Shown here: piece by piece, positions 10,630 through 21,869 of the stretch | Layout of the letters: each line of letters begins with the position of its first letter | How positions within the stretch are numbered: the stretch's first letter is position 1 | Origin: Lethocerus indicus | Taxonomy: Eukaryota; Arthropoda; Insecta; Hemiptera; Belostomatidae | Direction of reading: 5' to 3' | Assembly: GCA_019843655.1 (NCBI GenBank) | Contig: JACDQD010000102.1 | Span: 3,667,501 to 3,731,500 of the forward strand | Length of the DNA stretch: 64,000 nt | The notes under the pieces: generated by a model | What the model was told of the DNA's origin: nothing | Seen by the model: only the letters and a program-made list of their open reading frames with translations | The model's database searches: none | Translations under genes and position numbers: made by a program

Positions 10630-12180
10630 AAACACGAGCTATTTCGGACCCTTGTCGCGATTGGGAGTGTTTCGGGAATGTACGATTGAGGCAACTTCCA
10701 ACCCTCCTTAAGCCGGCTAGCTTCGAAGCGTCGTCCTAGTCCTGGAACTATACCGGTTACGCTTTCTCGATTTTATCAGGCGTACTGTCACACTGCAGAC
10801 TTGGTTCGGCCTCCTGAAGCCCTGTAAATACCCCAGGAACGAAAGTGCTACGAAGCGCGATTAGGCGTGTCTAGCCCGTGTACTTAGACTACGGAAAGTC
10901 TCCGGAGGTCGGTAATATGCCGGACCATTCTGCTAAAGCATTATTTTAAACTGAAGTGCATCGCGCATATCAGTCCCTTAACTTGAAGGGCTAGCATTAG
11001 GTTTTCCAAGTTTTCTTGTCACTCCCTAAATGTCATTTTGAATCGAATGTTTTCCGATTAGCGAAGTTGTGTTGAGTTAGTGTGGCCATTGACAACAACG
11101 GTTCGTAGAGTTTAATAATTTTCAATTGTTAAACGGCTCTCTCAAAAACGTATTCTCATTACGTTTTCTGAATTATGTATTATCGTCGGCCTCTCGCCGG
11201 CCGCTGGGTACATCATTGACCTGTGTATTGGGTGTCTGTGTAGAATTAGTCAGTCGATTGGGCAGGGGCTAGGCTGCCGGCAGCTGAAACGGTACTTGCC
11301 ACCGGACCGGGCTCAATACTGCCCCTGCCCTCATTTTTCTGTCAACGCTTTTGTCCCGCTCCGAGTACTATAGTTGACCCCACTTCTTTGGATTATGTTC
11401 GATAAAACTGACACTTTTTTATTCGCGCTGGGACCTGCCAAATGGTTAGGTATCGAATCAATAGACCGTTCTACGAAGGTTATCCCGCCAATCGTATTTG
11501 ATTATTTATCAAACTACCGGACTAGCTACCGGTACGTTCCGGTAATGTTTACTCGTGCACACACCGTATCTTGTTTCAACAGTTCATGAGGTCGATAATG
11601 TTTACTGTCATTAGTAAACACGCCTATTTAATTGGCGGCATTCTTCGTGATCTCGTAATTTTTTCGCCCAACTTAAAATATTAATGCCATAAAAGTTCCG
11701 CTCTAATGTTTTGCAATCAATCTAAATTAGTATATGCGAATTAGGCGGCTCTAACATTGTTACTACTTTATAATGTTCTTGTTGGTAAGGAACATTTGAG
11801 GGCCAAAACAGACCAGATTTTAACTGACTGTCGTAAAATATATTTAAAGCCACTCCCGAAGTACAACCAGCGGGTTTTCCTACGTTCAAGTACTGGCGTT
11901 TAAACTTGAAGTGAAATATGAGTCAAGTCAAAGTATACAGCGAACTTGGAGAATCATGTTTTAGGAAAGTTACATTCCTGTGTCTGGATGGAAATTTCTT
12001 TCCTCGTGTCGATAAATTTTTAATTTTTCCCCATTTTCTCAATTTCGATGAAGCACCCATATACATGATATATCTCTATACATGAAAAGTTCTACGAGTC
12101 GGCATATGAGTTTTGTCGTATCTATGTCTAGTTTACGTGTATATACTATACGTATTTAACGAAATAAAGATATTTTTAAA
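10630..12180. other. Non-coding, CpG-rich, no gene seen
   Basis: Short open frames only, none with splice context or a recognisable domain. CpG is frequent, and GC-rich and AT-rich segments alternate every 100 to 300 bp. Confidence 0.5.
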
Positions 12181-12454
12181 TTAAATTGTGTCAGCTCACT
12201 GCTTTGAGTTACCAGGCGTGGACGCGATGGGCGCAGGGCTCGATCCTCTTGTGTTGGTACGAATTTTCCTTAAATTGCAATTTCAACCGGCTTTTATTAT
12301 TAATTGAGTTTTCGCGCCTTTTGATGGCTCGCTCTGATTGTAAATTATAATCTGACAAACTATTACAAGTAAGGTGTTGTCGGTAGTAAATAAAGTGTCT
12401 TTAAATAACTGAAAATATCCGCGACTCTGGGGGATTAATTGATTCGTCCCAAGT

Positions 12455-12690
12455 TGGGAAGATAGTTTAATAAGGTAGAGGGCGGTGGTGGGAGCCAGTG
12501 TCTTCTTTCTTCCGGGTTGAGATATATCGGTAAACCGGTTTTGGTTGTGGCGGGCAGCCTGGGCCCCGTCCTCCGCCACAAGCCCCTATCATCACCCGCG
12601 GCCCATTTTTTGCCTTCCGCCAAGATCTGTCACCACGCCTGTCAATGACTGCGGGTGCCGGTCTTCTTCTTTTTGTATTGGCCTCATTTT
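12455..12690. promoter_or_regulatory. GC-rich block with a perfect Grainyhead-type site
   Basis: A GC-rich island within AT-rich sequence. It contains TAAACCGGTTTTGG near 12532, whose AAACCGGTTT core matches the known Grainyhead consensus. Overlapping minus-strand open frames (12283-12697) are Arg/Pro-rich products of GC content. Enhancer function is inferred from composition and the single site. Confidence 0.3.
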
Positions 12691-12699
12691 TTCCCATTA

Positions 12700-15600
12700 A
12701 TCCTCAATTTATATCCTACATAAATATGACGCCTTGATAATATATCGTTCGTCCTGTGAGTACGGTGGGGAAATGTATAATTTGTCTGGACATCATGAAA
12801 TATCATGCCATTTTTACACGAGCAAGAGTTGTTTCAGTTTACAAACATCCGATCTGGGGCCCTAACTAAGTACCGGAAATCGAAAGTATTCATTACGTTG
12901 GCAGCCTATTTGCAAACCTTTCACAACTGAAATGTAAAATTCATTTATTTATGCTTATTTTCATGAATGTGTGGCGCTCATACTTTTATTAAGAGATGAG
13001 AATTTGTTGAGAAGATCTCTAATTTTTGTACTGGAAGGATCATTTCAGACTGTCCCATTTAGGCAGGAATGTATATTCCTTGTTATAATTGATTGAAAAC
13101 TAGCACGATCGAATCATCTACTATATACCAATTATGGACAACATGTTGTCTTTCTCACAATTTTAAATTATTGATTTTAATTTAACCGAATAACATGTTT
13201 CCGGCGCTACTCCTGTAATAAATTATTAGGCGATTTTGATTTGTTGACTGTAAATATTTAAAAGTGTAAAATGTCGCGGGATATACGAACGCCAAATATT
13301 GTGTTCCTAATTTTTATCTCTAAATAAAGATGGTGTGTAGTGGGGCACTGGTGCAGGTGTGATCAGGGAACCGTGTTTCCGCCCTCCGTCTGCCTTCCTC
13401 ATATCCCCCCCCTATCGTTGACCTCACCTATCGTCCAACTTTCCACGGACAAGTATGGAGTGAGTTCCTGACGAGAACCTAACGAGAATTATTTTATAAT
13501 CATTATTCGATTACAAATTTAAAACGATTGTTCCTTGATAATGCGTCAATGTAAACAGATATAGATATACCATTTTCTAGTTCTAGCTCGGGATACCGGG
13601 CGAATTAAAATAGATGTGTTATATGTAATGTGTTGCGTAAATCCAGGCTGCTAGATTAGGGGTTTCCGTTTAACTTGACATTTCTGAAATAATGTTTCAC
13701 AGTAAGATAGTAGGTATACCTCGTGCAAATAATTGGTGGCATTCGATGTTTATTGGAACAGTGAGTTTGAAAGTTCTTGTCAAATATAAACGTTTGTATA
13801 TGATATAAGGTAGGAAAATGAGCTGATATGTGTTAGAAATCAAAGACAAGCCCTCGTATTTGAACAATCTAGGTCAGGATTCCGCCTCAGGACAGATAAT
13901 GTTTTATTAATAACGATGTATTTAATTTAATTAATGATAATGATAAAGTAGGGCCTTCGTACGGATTTATTTAGTAGTTTGTACAACACTTGTAAGAATT
14001 CGTACAAACATACGAATTATTTTCCCTAGGTGGCACTGAGAAGGATTCGGATCTCGGAAAAATTGTCATATATTAATTGTAATACCTTTTCAATCATGAA
14101 CACATTTGGCATGAAAAAATTGCATCGTAATTTCGTTCTTGAGTGTAAACATAAATACCTTGCGCACTTTTTGCCCCTCAACCTTAACGACTTACGTGTG
14201 GTCTGTTATTATAAATATGTCCCCCTCTGACCAAATTATGCGCTATAATTAAATGCCTTGAACGAGTCGGCTGGACCGAGTTTGTGCAACGAAATTCTTG
14301 CAATGTCAGCTAAGGTTGTAGAGCGTAATGCAATAGGGGTCGCGATTGAGTATTTGAAACGGACGTCTATGAAACATCAATAATATTTAAATGAAAGTGT
14401 CGTTGAAGCCAGTTTGAACCGACTGATCGCCCCTCCGGTTCTGCATTGCGTACCTCAATTTCCGTGTACCTCAAGTACACGGAAGGAAGACCGTGGTCGG
14501 GGGATCGAAGTTCGTGAAGTTTAACTGCACTTTTGAATTTTCCCAATATGTCCCCCCACCGTAGGGAGAAAATCGTTTAAAGAAATAGTCTTTCGCCATT
14601 AGGCTAATTATTTAATAACCAGTATATTCAGTACTTTTTTTACGTGTTAGTAATATATTACATACTGAGCTTATAAAAATTCCTTCAGCTCATTACTTTA
14701 ACTTTTTTTAAACCTTCTTCGTATTATTCTTTGGATTTTCGGAGTGCTACTTTGTATATATGTAGTAGAAAAAATCAGATTTTATATTTTACTAGAATAG
14801 ATTAACAATCGACGGAATATAGATGTAGTAGCAATAGTAATGAGTTTTGGTGAGCGTTCTCTGGTATTCTCCGTTTTCTGGGTTGTAGATCGTATTATTT
14901 CCAGTCATTCTCCCGTTTGCCACGGGATTGCGTTCTGTTTGGGCGACTGCCAGGCGTGCACGAATGTCTTGTTTCGGGTCCACTCGTGCCCTTATTAAAT
15001 GATTGATTCTATTATAGACGTGTCGGGATTGTAAGGAAAACTTATTTATTTTAATTGTTAGGCACTGACTAACGCCGGAGTATTCGAGCCGCGTTATATT
15101 AGCCTTTTCAACCACTTGGCATGCAATTAATATAATGTATACGGCGATGGTTTTCTTTGCGAAAGAAACAATTGTAGTCATTATTATACGTGGAAACCCT
15201 TGGTCTTGACCTACCAGCAATTATTGCGTATAACTAAGGTTTGGCTGCTGCTATATCCGGCTTATATATGACCTAGTCGCATCTCACTGTCTATAAAATT
15301 TTGCTGTTACTGATTATGTGACATTGTTTACGCGTGCGTGTTTACCTCCAAAATTAAATCATTTTCCAATTTTCCCTTATCCAAAACTAATGAAAGATTA
15401 CCAATGTTTGCCAGTTTATTATTAAATAGGTTATTTTCGGTTGTACATATGTGTGGTATCGGGGTGAAATTACTCTTCGGATCTGTCCGTTCGAAATCTG
15501 AATGAGATAGGCTTTCTCCATATTGTCCCATTCTGCGGTAATGAGCGCGTCGGTGAAGAATTTTCAGACCGATTTGGCAAGAACTGGTTTTGAGTCTTGG

Positions 15601-16860
15601 AACGGGTTGTCGACTCGACACCGGGCGTCGCCTTTTTAACCGCGGTTTTTATCTGCAAGTAAAAGTTCCACTGTTATTTTCAAAGATATGCGGCGTTGAT
15701 TTTAAATTAGAATCCCCCCAATAGGAAGGTTCAAGTGGTTGCTTTACAAGCGCGTAAATAACAGTGAGACAATCAGGCCCGAATATAAGTTCAAGTATGG
15801 GCCGTATGGAGGCAAATGACTAATCCGAAAGCACAAATAGTGCTTTTGAACTCGAAACGAGCTTTGCCTGAGAGCAAACAAGATTAGGAAGCGCACGACC
15901 TGCATAGTATATTTTACCCCAGAAATTGTACATTCGGGAATGGAGCCACTTGAGCGATACCTTTTGTAGGGGTTATAAGGGGGTGAGAAGGGCACACCGG
16001 TGTTTCTCCGGTTATCAGTCGTGGGCTATCGGTTCCCACACTAACCTCACGGCACACCGCCCTTATACCTGAAACCCCCTCGCTATCTCGCTTTCCCACC
16101 GACCTATTCAGATAAACCTCCCTTGTCTAACTTCTCTTTCCTTCGCCCGCATAACGCCCGTGAGTTTTTAGATAATTGGGTTATAACATACTGCTGCTTG
16201 GATTTGAGTCAATACGCTTTAGATCTCTCGGGTTTATTCGCTGACGGATCAGTTTCCTGCGAAAGTGACTAGTTTCGGTAATATTTCGGGTGCTTTCCAC
16301 GCCGCGGTTATAGACATAACGAGAGGCTAAATTGTCGAGGAACAGAACAAGGACAAGCGACCTGGCCCCCCTGTTCTCCCTTCTGGACCATCACAATTAG
16401 TCCCGGTCTCCCTACGACTGTCCGCGTATCCTCCTGGCGAGACGCGTGGGTTGTCGGGTCGTAAGACTGTCGGGTACCCTAAAAGTAGTTTCGAATAAAC
16501 ATCTCGGACATCGCAGTCTTCCGATTGTGGACTCATTTGCATGACTGCGTTGGCTCGGTTGTCCACCCGCCTGAAGAAATGAGCCTCCCGCGAATGTTAC
16601 AGTCGGACTGGACAGAGACTCCGTCTGTCGCAAGTGTATAGCATTATATTTTGTCTCAATTGTATAATAAATTGGAATTTTATTGTTCGAGTGTGGATTG
16701 TAAATTCGATAATGGTACTGCTTTAAATTATAATTTTAAAAATATCCAAAAACTTTTCAAATTATATCATCGCGTGTACTAGTCTGAGTTAATAATCGGG
16801 TGAGATGGAACTGTTCTATTGTCAAATTAATGTCGATTCAGTCTATTCAGTTTCGTTCAA
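12700..16860. other. Non-coding stretch with regulatory-like blocks
   Basis: No gene recognised. The minus-strand frame at 14792-15220 (142 residues) and the frames at 15328-16633 lack introns with matching phase, domains or a convincing start. A perfect hairpin lies at 14460-14484. CpG and GC-rich patches occur at 15900-16620. Confidence 0.5.
14460..14484. repeat. Perfect 10-bp inverted repeat
   Basis: TTCCGTGTAC and GTACACGGAA flank a 5-base CTCAA loop. A direct repeat GTACCTCAA (14450-14458 and 14466-14474) overlaps the left arm. Confidence 0.85.
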
Positions 16861-16861
16861 A

Positions 16862-16895
16862 CCTATATCGGTTTCGGCTTCTCGCCGTCTCGTTA
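16862..16895 (+). mobile_element. Relic of the foldback family
   Basis: CCTATATCGGTTTCGGCTTC followed by TCGCCGTCTCGTTAG matches the outer part of the intron-3 element (TAGACCGGTTTCGGCT.CTCGCCATCTTCAGTAG) over about 34 bp with several mismatches. Confidence 0.4.
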
Positions 16896-17000
16896 GATTT
16901 CAGTTGGGTAATTTGTTCTTAAGATTAGTGACGATGAAAGATAGTAGGGATAAGGTATAATGGACAGTTAAAAGGATATTCCGAAGTGCTGGTGATGGAG

Positions 17001-17075
17001 GTCCGACATGGCTCAATGGTTAGAGTGACGCTGTGTAATCTCTTTGGACCGGGAATTTAATTCCAGTGTGACAGA
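17001..17075 (+). repeat. tRNA-like fragment, probably SINE-derived
   Basis: ACATGGCTCAATGGTTAGAG (17007-17026) resembles a tRNA A box and D arm. About 30 bp later GGGAATTTAATTCC occupies the place of a B box but departs from the GGTTCGANTCC consensus. No closing acceptor stem is found, so this is not a working tRNA. Confidence 0.3.
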
Positions 17076-17431
17076 TCGAATTTTCCTTCAGTTTCGATCA
17101 ATTAAGCTTTGATTAAATTGTTAACCTGCTGTCCTAATTGGCAAATATGCGATCACATCCTAAACATAATAAAAGGCAATAAACTATCGCGGATTCTTCT
17201 GTCTCTTCAATTTGGTACCAACGCCAGAATTTCTATTCCTACAATTTCAATCGTGCCAAAAGTACAGGTGAACAACCGAGGCTGACTCCTCCTGACATTG
17301 TCTATAGTGATATTTTTTAAGATTTGCCATTAAACGGGGAAATGTCTTCGGCTCAAGTGTGATGACTCTATTCTAATCCAGCGCGGATCTGGAAATCCGA
17401 ACCGGTACTGGGAATGAACTCGTCGACGGCG

Positions 17432-17475
17432 TATCGAAGAGTGGTCATCTTAGTCGGGTTCGATTCCTCACATCA
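17432..17475 (+). repeat. tRNA-like B box, probable SINE scrap
   Basis: GTGGTCATCTTAGTCGGGTT and CGATTCCTCA run together, giving a perfect B box, GGGTTCGATTCC, at 17456-17467. No A box lies at the correct distance. A further perfect B box, GGGTTCGATCCC, occurs at 20051-20062. Confidence 0.35.
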
Positions 17476-17538
17476 CGATAAACCGCCGGCCGCCCGGCAG
17501 TCAGATTGTATGATCGAGTGTCAGTTGTTGTTAGCCTC

Positions 17539-17583
17539 CCTAGTAGTGGTAGTAGTAGTAGTAGAACTAGCAGTAGTAGTCGA
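17539..17583. repeat. (GTA)n imperfect trinucleotide repeat
   Basis: GTA/GTG units with interruptions (AACTAGCAG) over about 45 bp. Confidence 0.8.
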
Positions 17584-17649
17584 GGCCCCGGGACTCCCCT
17601 GCTCGAGATTCACTCTCAAGATTAGATACATGATATTGATGATGTATCT

Positions 17650-20600
17650 TGAACAAGATCTCTAATGCTCGACCCCCGACTCTGTTACCCGACTTCTCCT
17701 ATCTCTCCGTGGTTGTCATTTATCAACGTCTAACCCCGTTTCATTCACAATTCATCAGTCTATTTATATGAACGGTCGTATGAATATATAAACATTAAAT
17801 ACGTATCTAGTTTGTGATAGAAAAAATACGCGTCCGTTTCCTGCTATACTACTTTTCTCTGCAGTAAAATACAATCGCATCCGGTTGCGCGATGCCCAAT
17901 GTGTAGTCATACAAAAACTTTATATCAGCAAAGAGAACCTCTACTCCAATCAGATTTGGCTCAGACTCTCGGCAGATCCTAAGCGATAATCGCGATTATT
18001 TTCTCTCGGATTGAGAGAAATCCCTGGTTGAAATTCCCGGCGAGGTTCTTATCAAACGCGGAATACGTTTTTACAGTGTGTATGCACAGTGTATATCAGT
18101 ATTTTGCAGGCGAAGTGGGTTCGTCTCAACATCAATGGATTGGTGCGTCGTTCATTCGTTTGATCGTTATGATACATCGTACATATCGTTAGGGCGTTCT
18201 AATCGGCCTTCTAATGTTAGGGTAGTATTACACGTATCCGGAAGCAGTTTTGCATTACATTCACTTTTTAGCTCTGTATTATCTTCTGGCCTTTTAATCC
18301 ATATTTAAATAAGTCGAGCATACATAGGTTCCATCTTTTTTTGTAGGTCTTCGTTTACCCCTTAACCCCAAATATTTCTCTCTTGGAATTAATTAAAATC
18401 AATGTTTAACTTAATCACCAGTATCTGGTCCTTTACTGTGAACAATGTGCTGTTGCTATAACTATCTTCGTACTTGCTTCTTGTAGTTAAAGAAACCTTA
18501 AAACTTGAGAGCTTGGAAAAAGTAATGGTTCCGTCATAAAAAGATGCATCATTGGTTGAGTCTCGTTATTAGGGCGACCACAGTTTCCGCTAATTGTTTC
18601 CCCTAGTCGGTCTTAATTGATTTTAGGACCGGTCTTAATTGCTCCAACAATTGCCCTACTCAGTGGCAGTGGAGACTATGAAGGGCGTGTATTTACTTTA
18701 AGCTCGCCCTCTGATTTAAACACGGTTATAAGTAGTTTCCATTTAAATTCGAACTTAATATTAAACTTACGTTTAAATTAATTTCAAGTCAAAGAGCAGT
18801 GGGACAAATACAGGGGTATAATGGTAATCCTGCCTCTGTATAAATAATTCAAGTAACTCGAAGATTTGCTATAGAAACTTGGGGAATAGTTAATCGATTA
18901 ATTATTTCAATTCCACATATTTAAGCCAAACCTGTATTTCTAAATGTTAGAATTCAGGTCCCATTGTGTGGCCCAACTATTACTTTCCTTCTCCAGGTCT
19001 GAAATTTTCCATTTGGCAATCATAATTATAAATTGCTATCCAGAGAGCTCATTCATTTATAATTATTTTATAATCGATTCTCGTTTGCCGGAATCAAAGT
19101 GAACTGAGCATTGTCTGGTGGGTGTGGCGCTCCCCCGAGGTCTGCATTTTGAATAATTATTTAAATAAGTTCATAGTAAATTCGACGCAGCCTGATTTAT
19201 TTCAGCCGATCAAATGATCCGTATTTCTAACAATGTGCGGGCATCGTCATCATTTTTCATTGTCTTTTCATCCTCGTGGACGCCGTTCAATTAGTCAACA
19301 GAGGTTAGCAACTTGGACTGTCTGTATTTAAATTACTTTAAATTCGAATAAATTATAAACCTCTGGGCACTCCAACCGAATGAAGGGTTCCAGTGTCAAA
19401 TCTCCCGGTTTCACTTTTTACAGTAACTCTCGTTAAGTAACGAATATTTGTAACGAGAAGTATCAAACTATTGCTCGAGTATTGATGAAAGTACTACTTG
19501 GGGTACTAACTGATGTCAGTAGTAGAGTTTAAATTATGGAAAATAGTTAAATACATATATTTCTGGGAAGTACATAATAAGTCAGGGTGGTGTATTAATA
19601 CAGTGTGTGGTCTCAGCCTAATTCTCGATTAATTTCGGCTGGCAAATTTAGGGGACACGGGGAATATATTTTTATGGGCGGTTTTACGAGCACTTGGGGG
19701 GCTCAGTGCTCGGCAGTTCGAGGAGGGACTAATTGTCTTGCCGTGTCCGATTATAGTTATTGTTATTACCCAGAAGTTATTGACAGTGTTGGAATCGCGG
19801 ATCTGTTCAGAAGCTTGTTATCCCCGTACAGGATAAGGATCGCATCTTTAAATAATTAACTCGCCTCCTTTATTTTGGGAGCCGTCCTTTTATTGCTGAG
19901 TAATCAACTGGGCTCACTTGAACCTCGTAGATATCTTAATTCATTCTGATGCATTTCCATTTCAGAATTCATATACGTATATCTTATATAGAGGTATTTT
20001 GTATATATAGGTAACTAGTGTTATTTAAATCTTTTACCCAATCAGGTCCCGGGTTCGATCCCAACAAACTCAATTCTGTTACAAATTTCAATTAAAATAT
20101 ATTTTATAGAACAAATTAACAAACCTACATTAGTGATTAGAATCGCATATATATTTATATTGACTCAATGAGAAAAAACAGACTTTCGAACTGACTAAAC
20201 ATGGTATCTATTTAAACAATGTCGCAGCATTGAACAACTCAGCACATTTTAGTAGGTTCAGGTTTTAAAAAACCTTCCTTTGAACATATCCTTTTGAGCA
20301 CTTAATCAGAAAGTTCGCCGGGAAGCCGAAACCTATCCAGTGGATGTCACTATTATTTCCAGTCCTGGCCGGATCCTTTCTGCCTAATTTTCATCTTTTG
20401 GTCCAGCGACATTAAACAAAGTCCGGCACCGGTCATTAGGACGATAGGAGAGTGTCGGAGTATGATGTATTGGAAGCGTGTTGAGCGCGGCTCTTGACCA
20501 TCGGCTCTAATTGAACAAGCTGTAGCAACAGAGATTGAAGGCGGGCCAGACGGAGCCGAAGAGGAGGGAGCTAACGACCGTTTTTAATTGCTATTGGCTC

Positions 20601-21780
20601 GAACGGCTTCCAGTCTTCAGTAATCGATAATTATTAGCCAGTTGGTCTACGCCAAAGGCAGAAATATAGTGATGAGTACCCGGTCTTCTTAACTGCTGCC
20701 CGGTAGTCGGTTCTTCTATCTTAGGGCCGGACATTAAAGCGGCGGCGATAGCCCATTTAAATAAGATAAGTCGCGGGACAATTTCGGTAATTAAAATTCC
20801 AGTTTCAGAAGGTAATAACAACAATTTACGGCGAGTAGCCCCCGGCTGTGATTGATGCCGCCGTTTACTCCACCGGGCCGGGTGTCCCAGTACCGGGTAC
20901 AGATTAAGTCGTTTAGACCATCCATTTCTCAGACGGCCTTTTCCCATCCGCTCGCTAATTTTTATGGGCCACTTCTGCGGACACAGTGTAATAATGACCG
21001 TCGGGCTATTACTGAAAGTTTGACCGGTATAATTATTTCACGGACATCGTCACCCCTGTGTAACATCCACGCGCCTTCTAATTATTACCCTTCAAAATAT
21101 CTTCGCGATAACTACAAACGCAGATACAGTATTTGGCTATACACATATATTATTTAAATTTTCGTATATATATTTTTTCCCGTTCGATCGTCAGAAATAG
21201 GTGAGGTTACGTCGGGAAAATGTTTTTAAAGCTCCAGTGCCAACAGGATGCCCCTTCAGTTGCCGATTTGGCTATGTAGGTTATAGTACAGACGGTATAG
21301 TAAAAAATCTGCACTTGGTCGGACAGAATTGGCGAGAGGAGGGAAAAGCATTTTTATTATAATTTCATAGATTCATTTCATTTGGTGAAGGTTACACTTG
21401 TCGGTTACCGATGGTTCATCCCGTCTGCACCCAATATAGTAGTCTTTACAACCCTCCGACTCTTATTATAATATTCATCATTATTGGGGTCTTAAATTAA
21501 CGAATTCGCCAAAGTCGGCAAAGCACAAAGGGGGCGGTGATGCTCGACCGATTAATTCGAACGATAGTACGTTCTGAAGAACTAGATTCCGTGTTGCGGC
21601 CTGCAGCGAATTTAAAGCGTAATTTAATTCCGTTTCGTTGCTCTTCATCGAAGAAATTTCAACCGGAGCAGGGAGCTGAGTCGACGGAACAGCGGAGTTT
21701 ACGGCCGGTCGGATACTGCAGCTCGCTGTTTCCAAATTGGGCCACCGCCCAGTTTGGTCTCCCTCCCCGCCTCCTCTCAT
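17650..21780. other. Non-coding stretch with homeodomain-type sites
   Basis: No gene recognised. Contains a 12-mer direct repeat CGGTCTTAATTG (18608 and 18630), the palindrome TTAATCGATTAA (18890-18901), TTTTTATGGGC words (19672, 20959) that resemble posterior Hox/Abd-B sites, a B box at 20051 and a GC-rich block at 20520-21080. The overlapping frames at 20591-21157 on both strands are not convincing genes. Confidence 0.45.
20320..20336 (-). mobile_element. Short relic of the foldback core
   Basis: GGAAGCCGAAACCTAT matches the minus-strand form of the foldback core (GAAGCCGAAACCGGTCT), diverging after ACC. It is short, so chance cannot be excluded. Confidence 0.25.
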
Positions 21781-21793
21781 TATACATGCTGCA

Positions 21794-21798
<5 letters not shown>

Positions 21799-21866
<68 letters not shown>

Positions 21867-21867
21867 G
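21799..21867. repeat. (AG)n microsatellite
   Basis: About 30 uninterrupted AG units and a short GGAG tail. It generates spurious Arg/Glu and Ser/Leu repeat frames on both strands. Confidence 0.95.
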
Positions 21868-21869
21868 AC

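Noticed and set aside
17001..17075. Functional tRNA gene.
   Set aside because: A-box-like only; no acceptor stem pairing, poor B box and no terminator T run.
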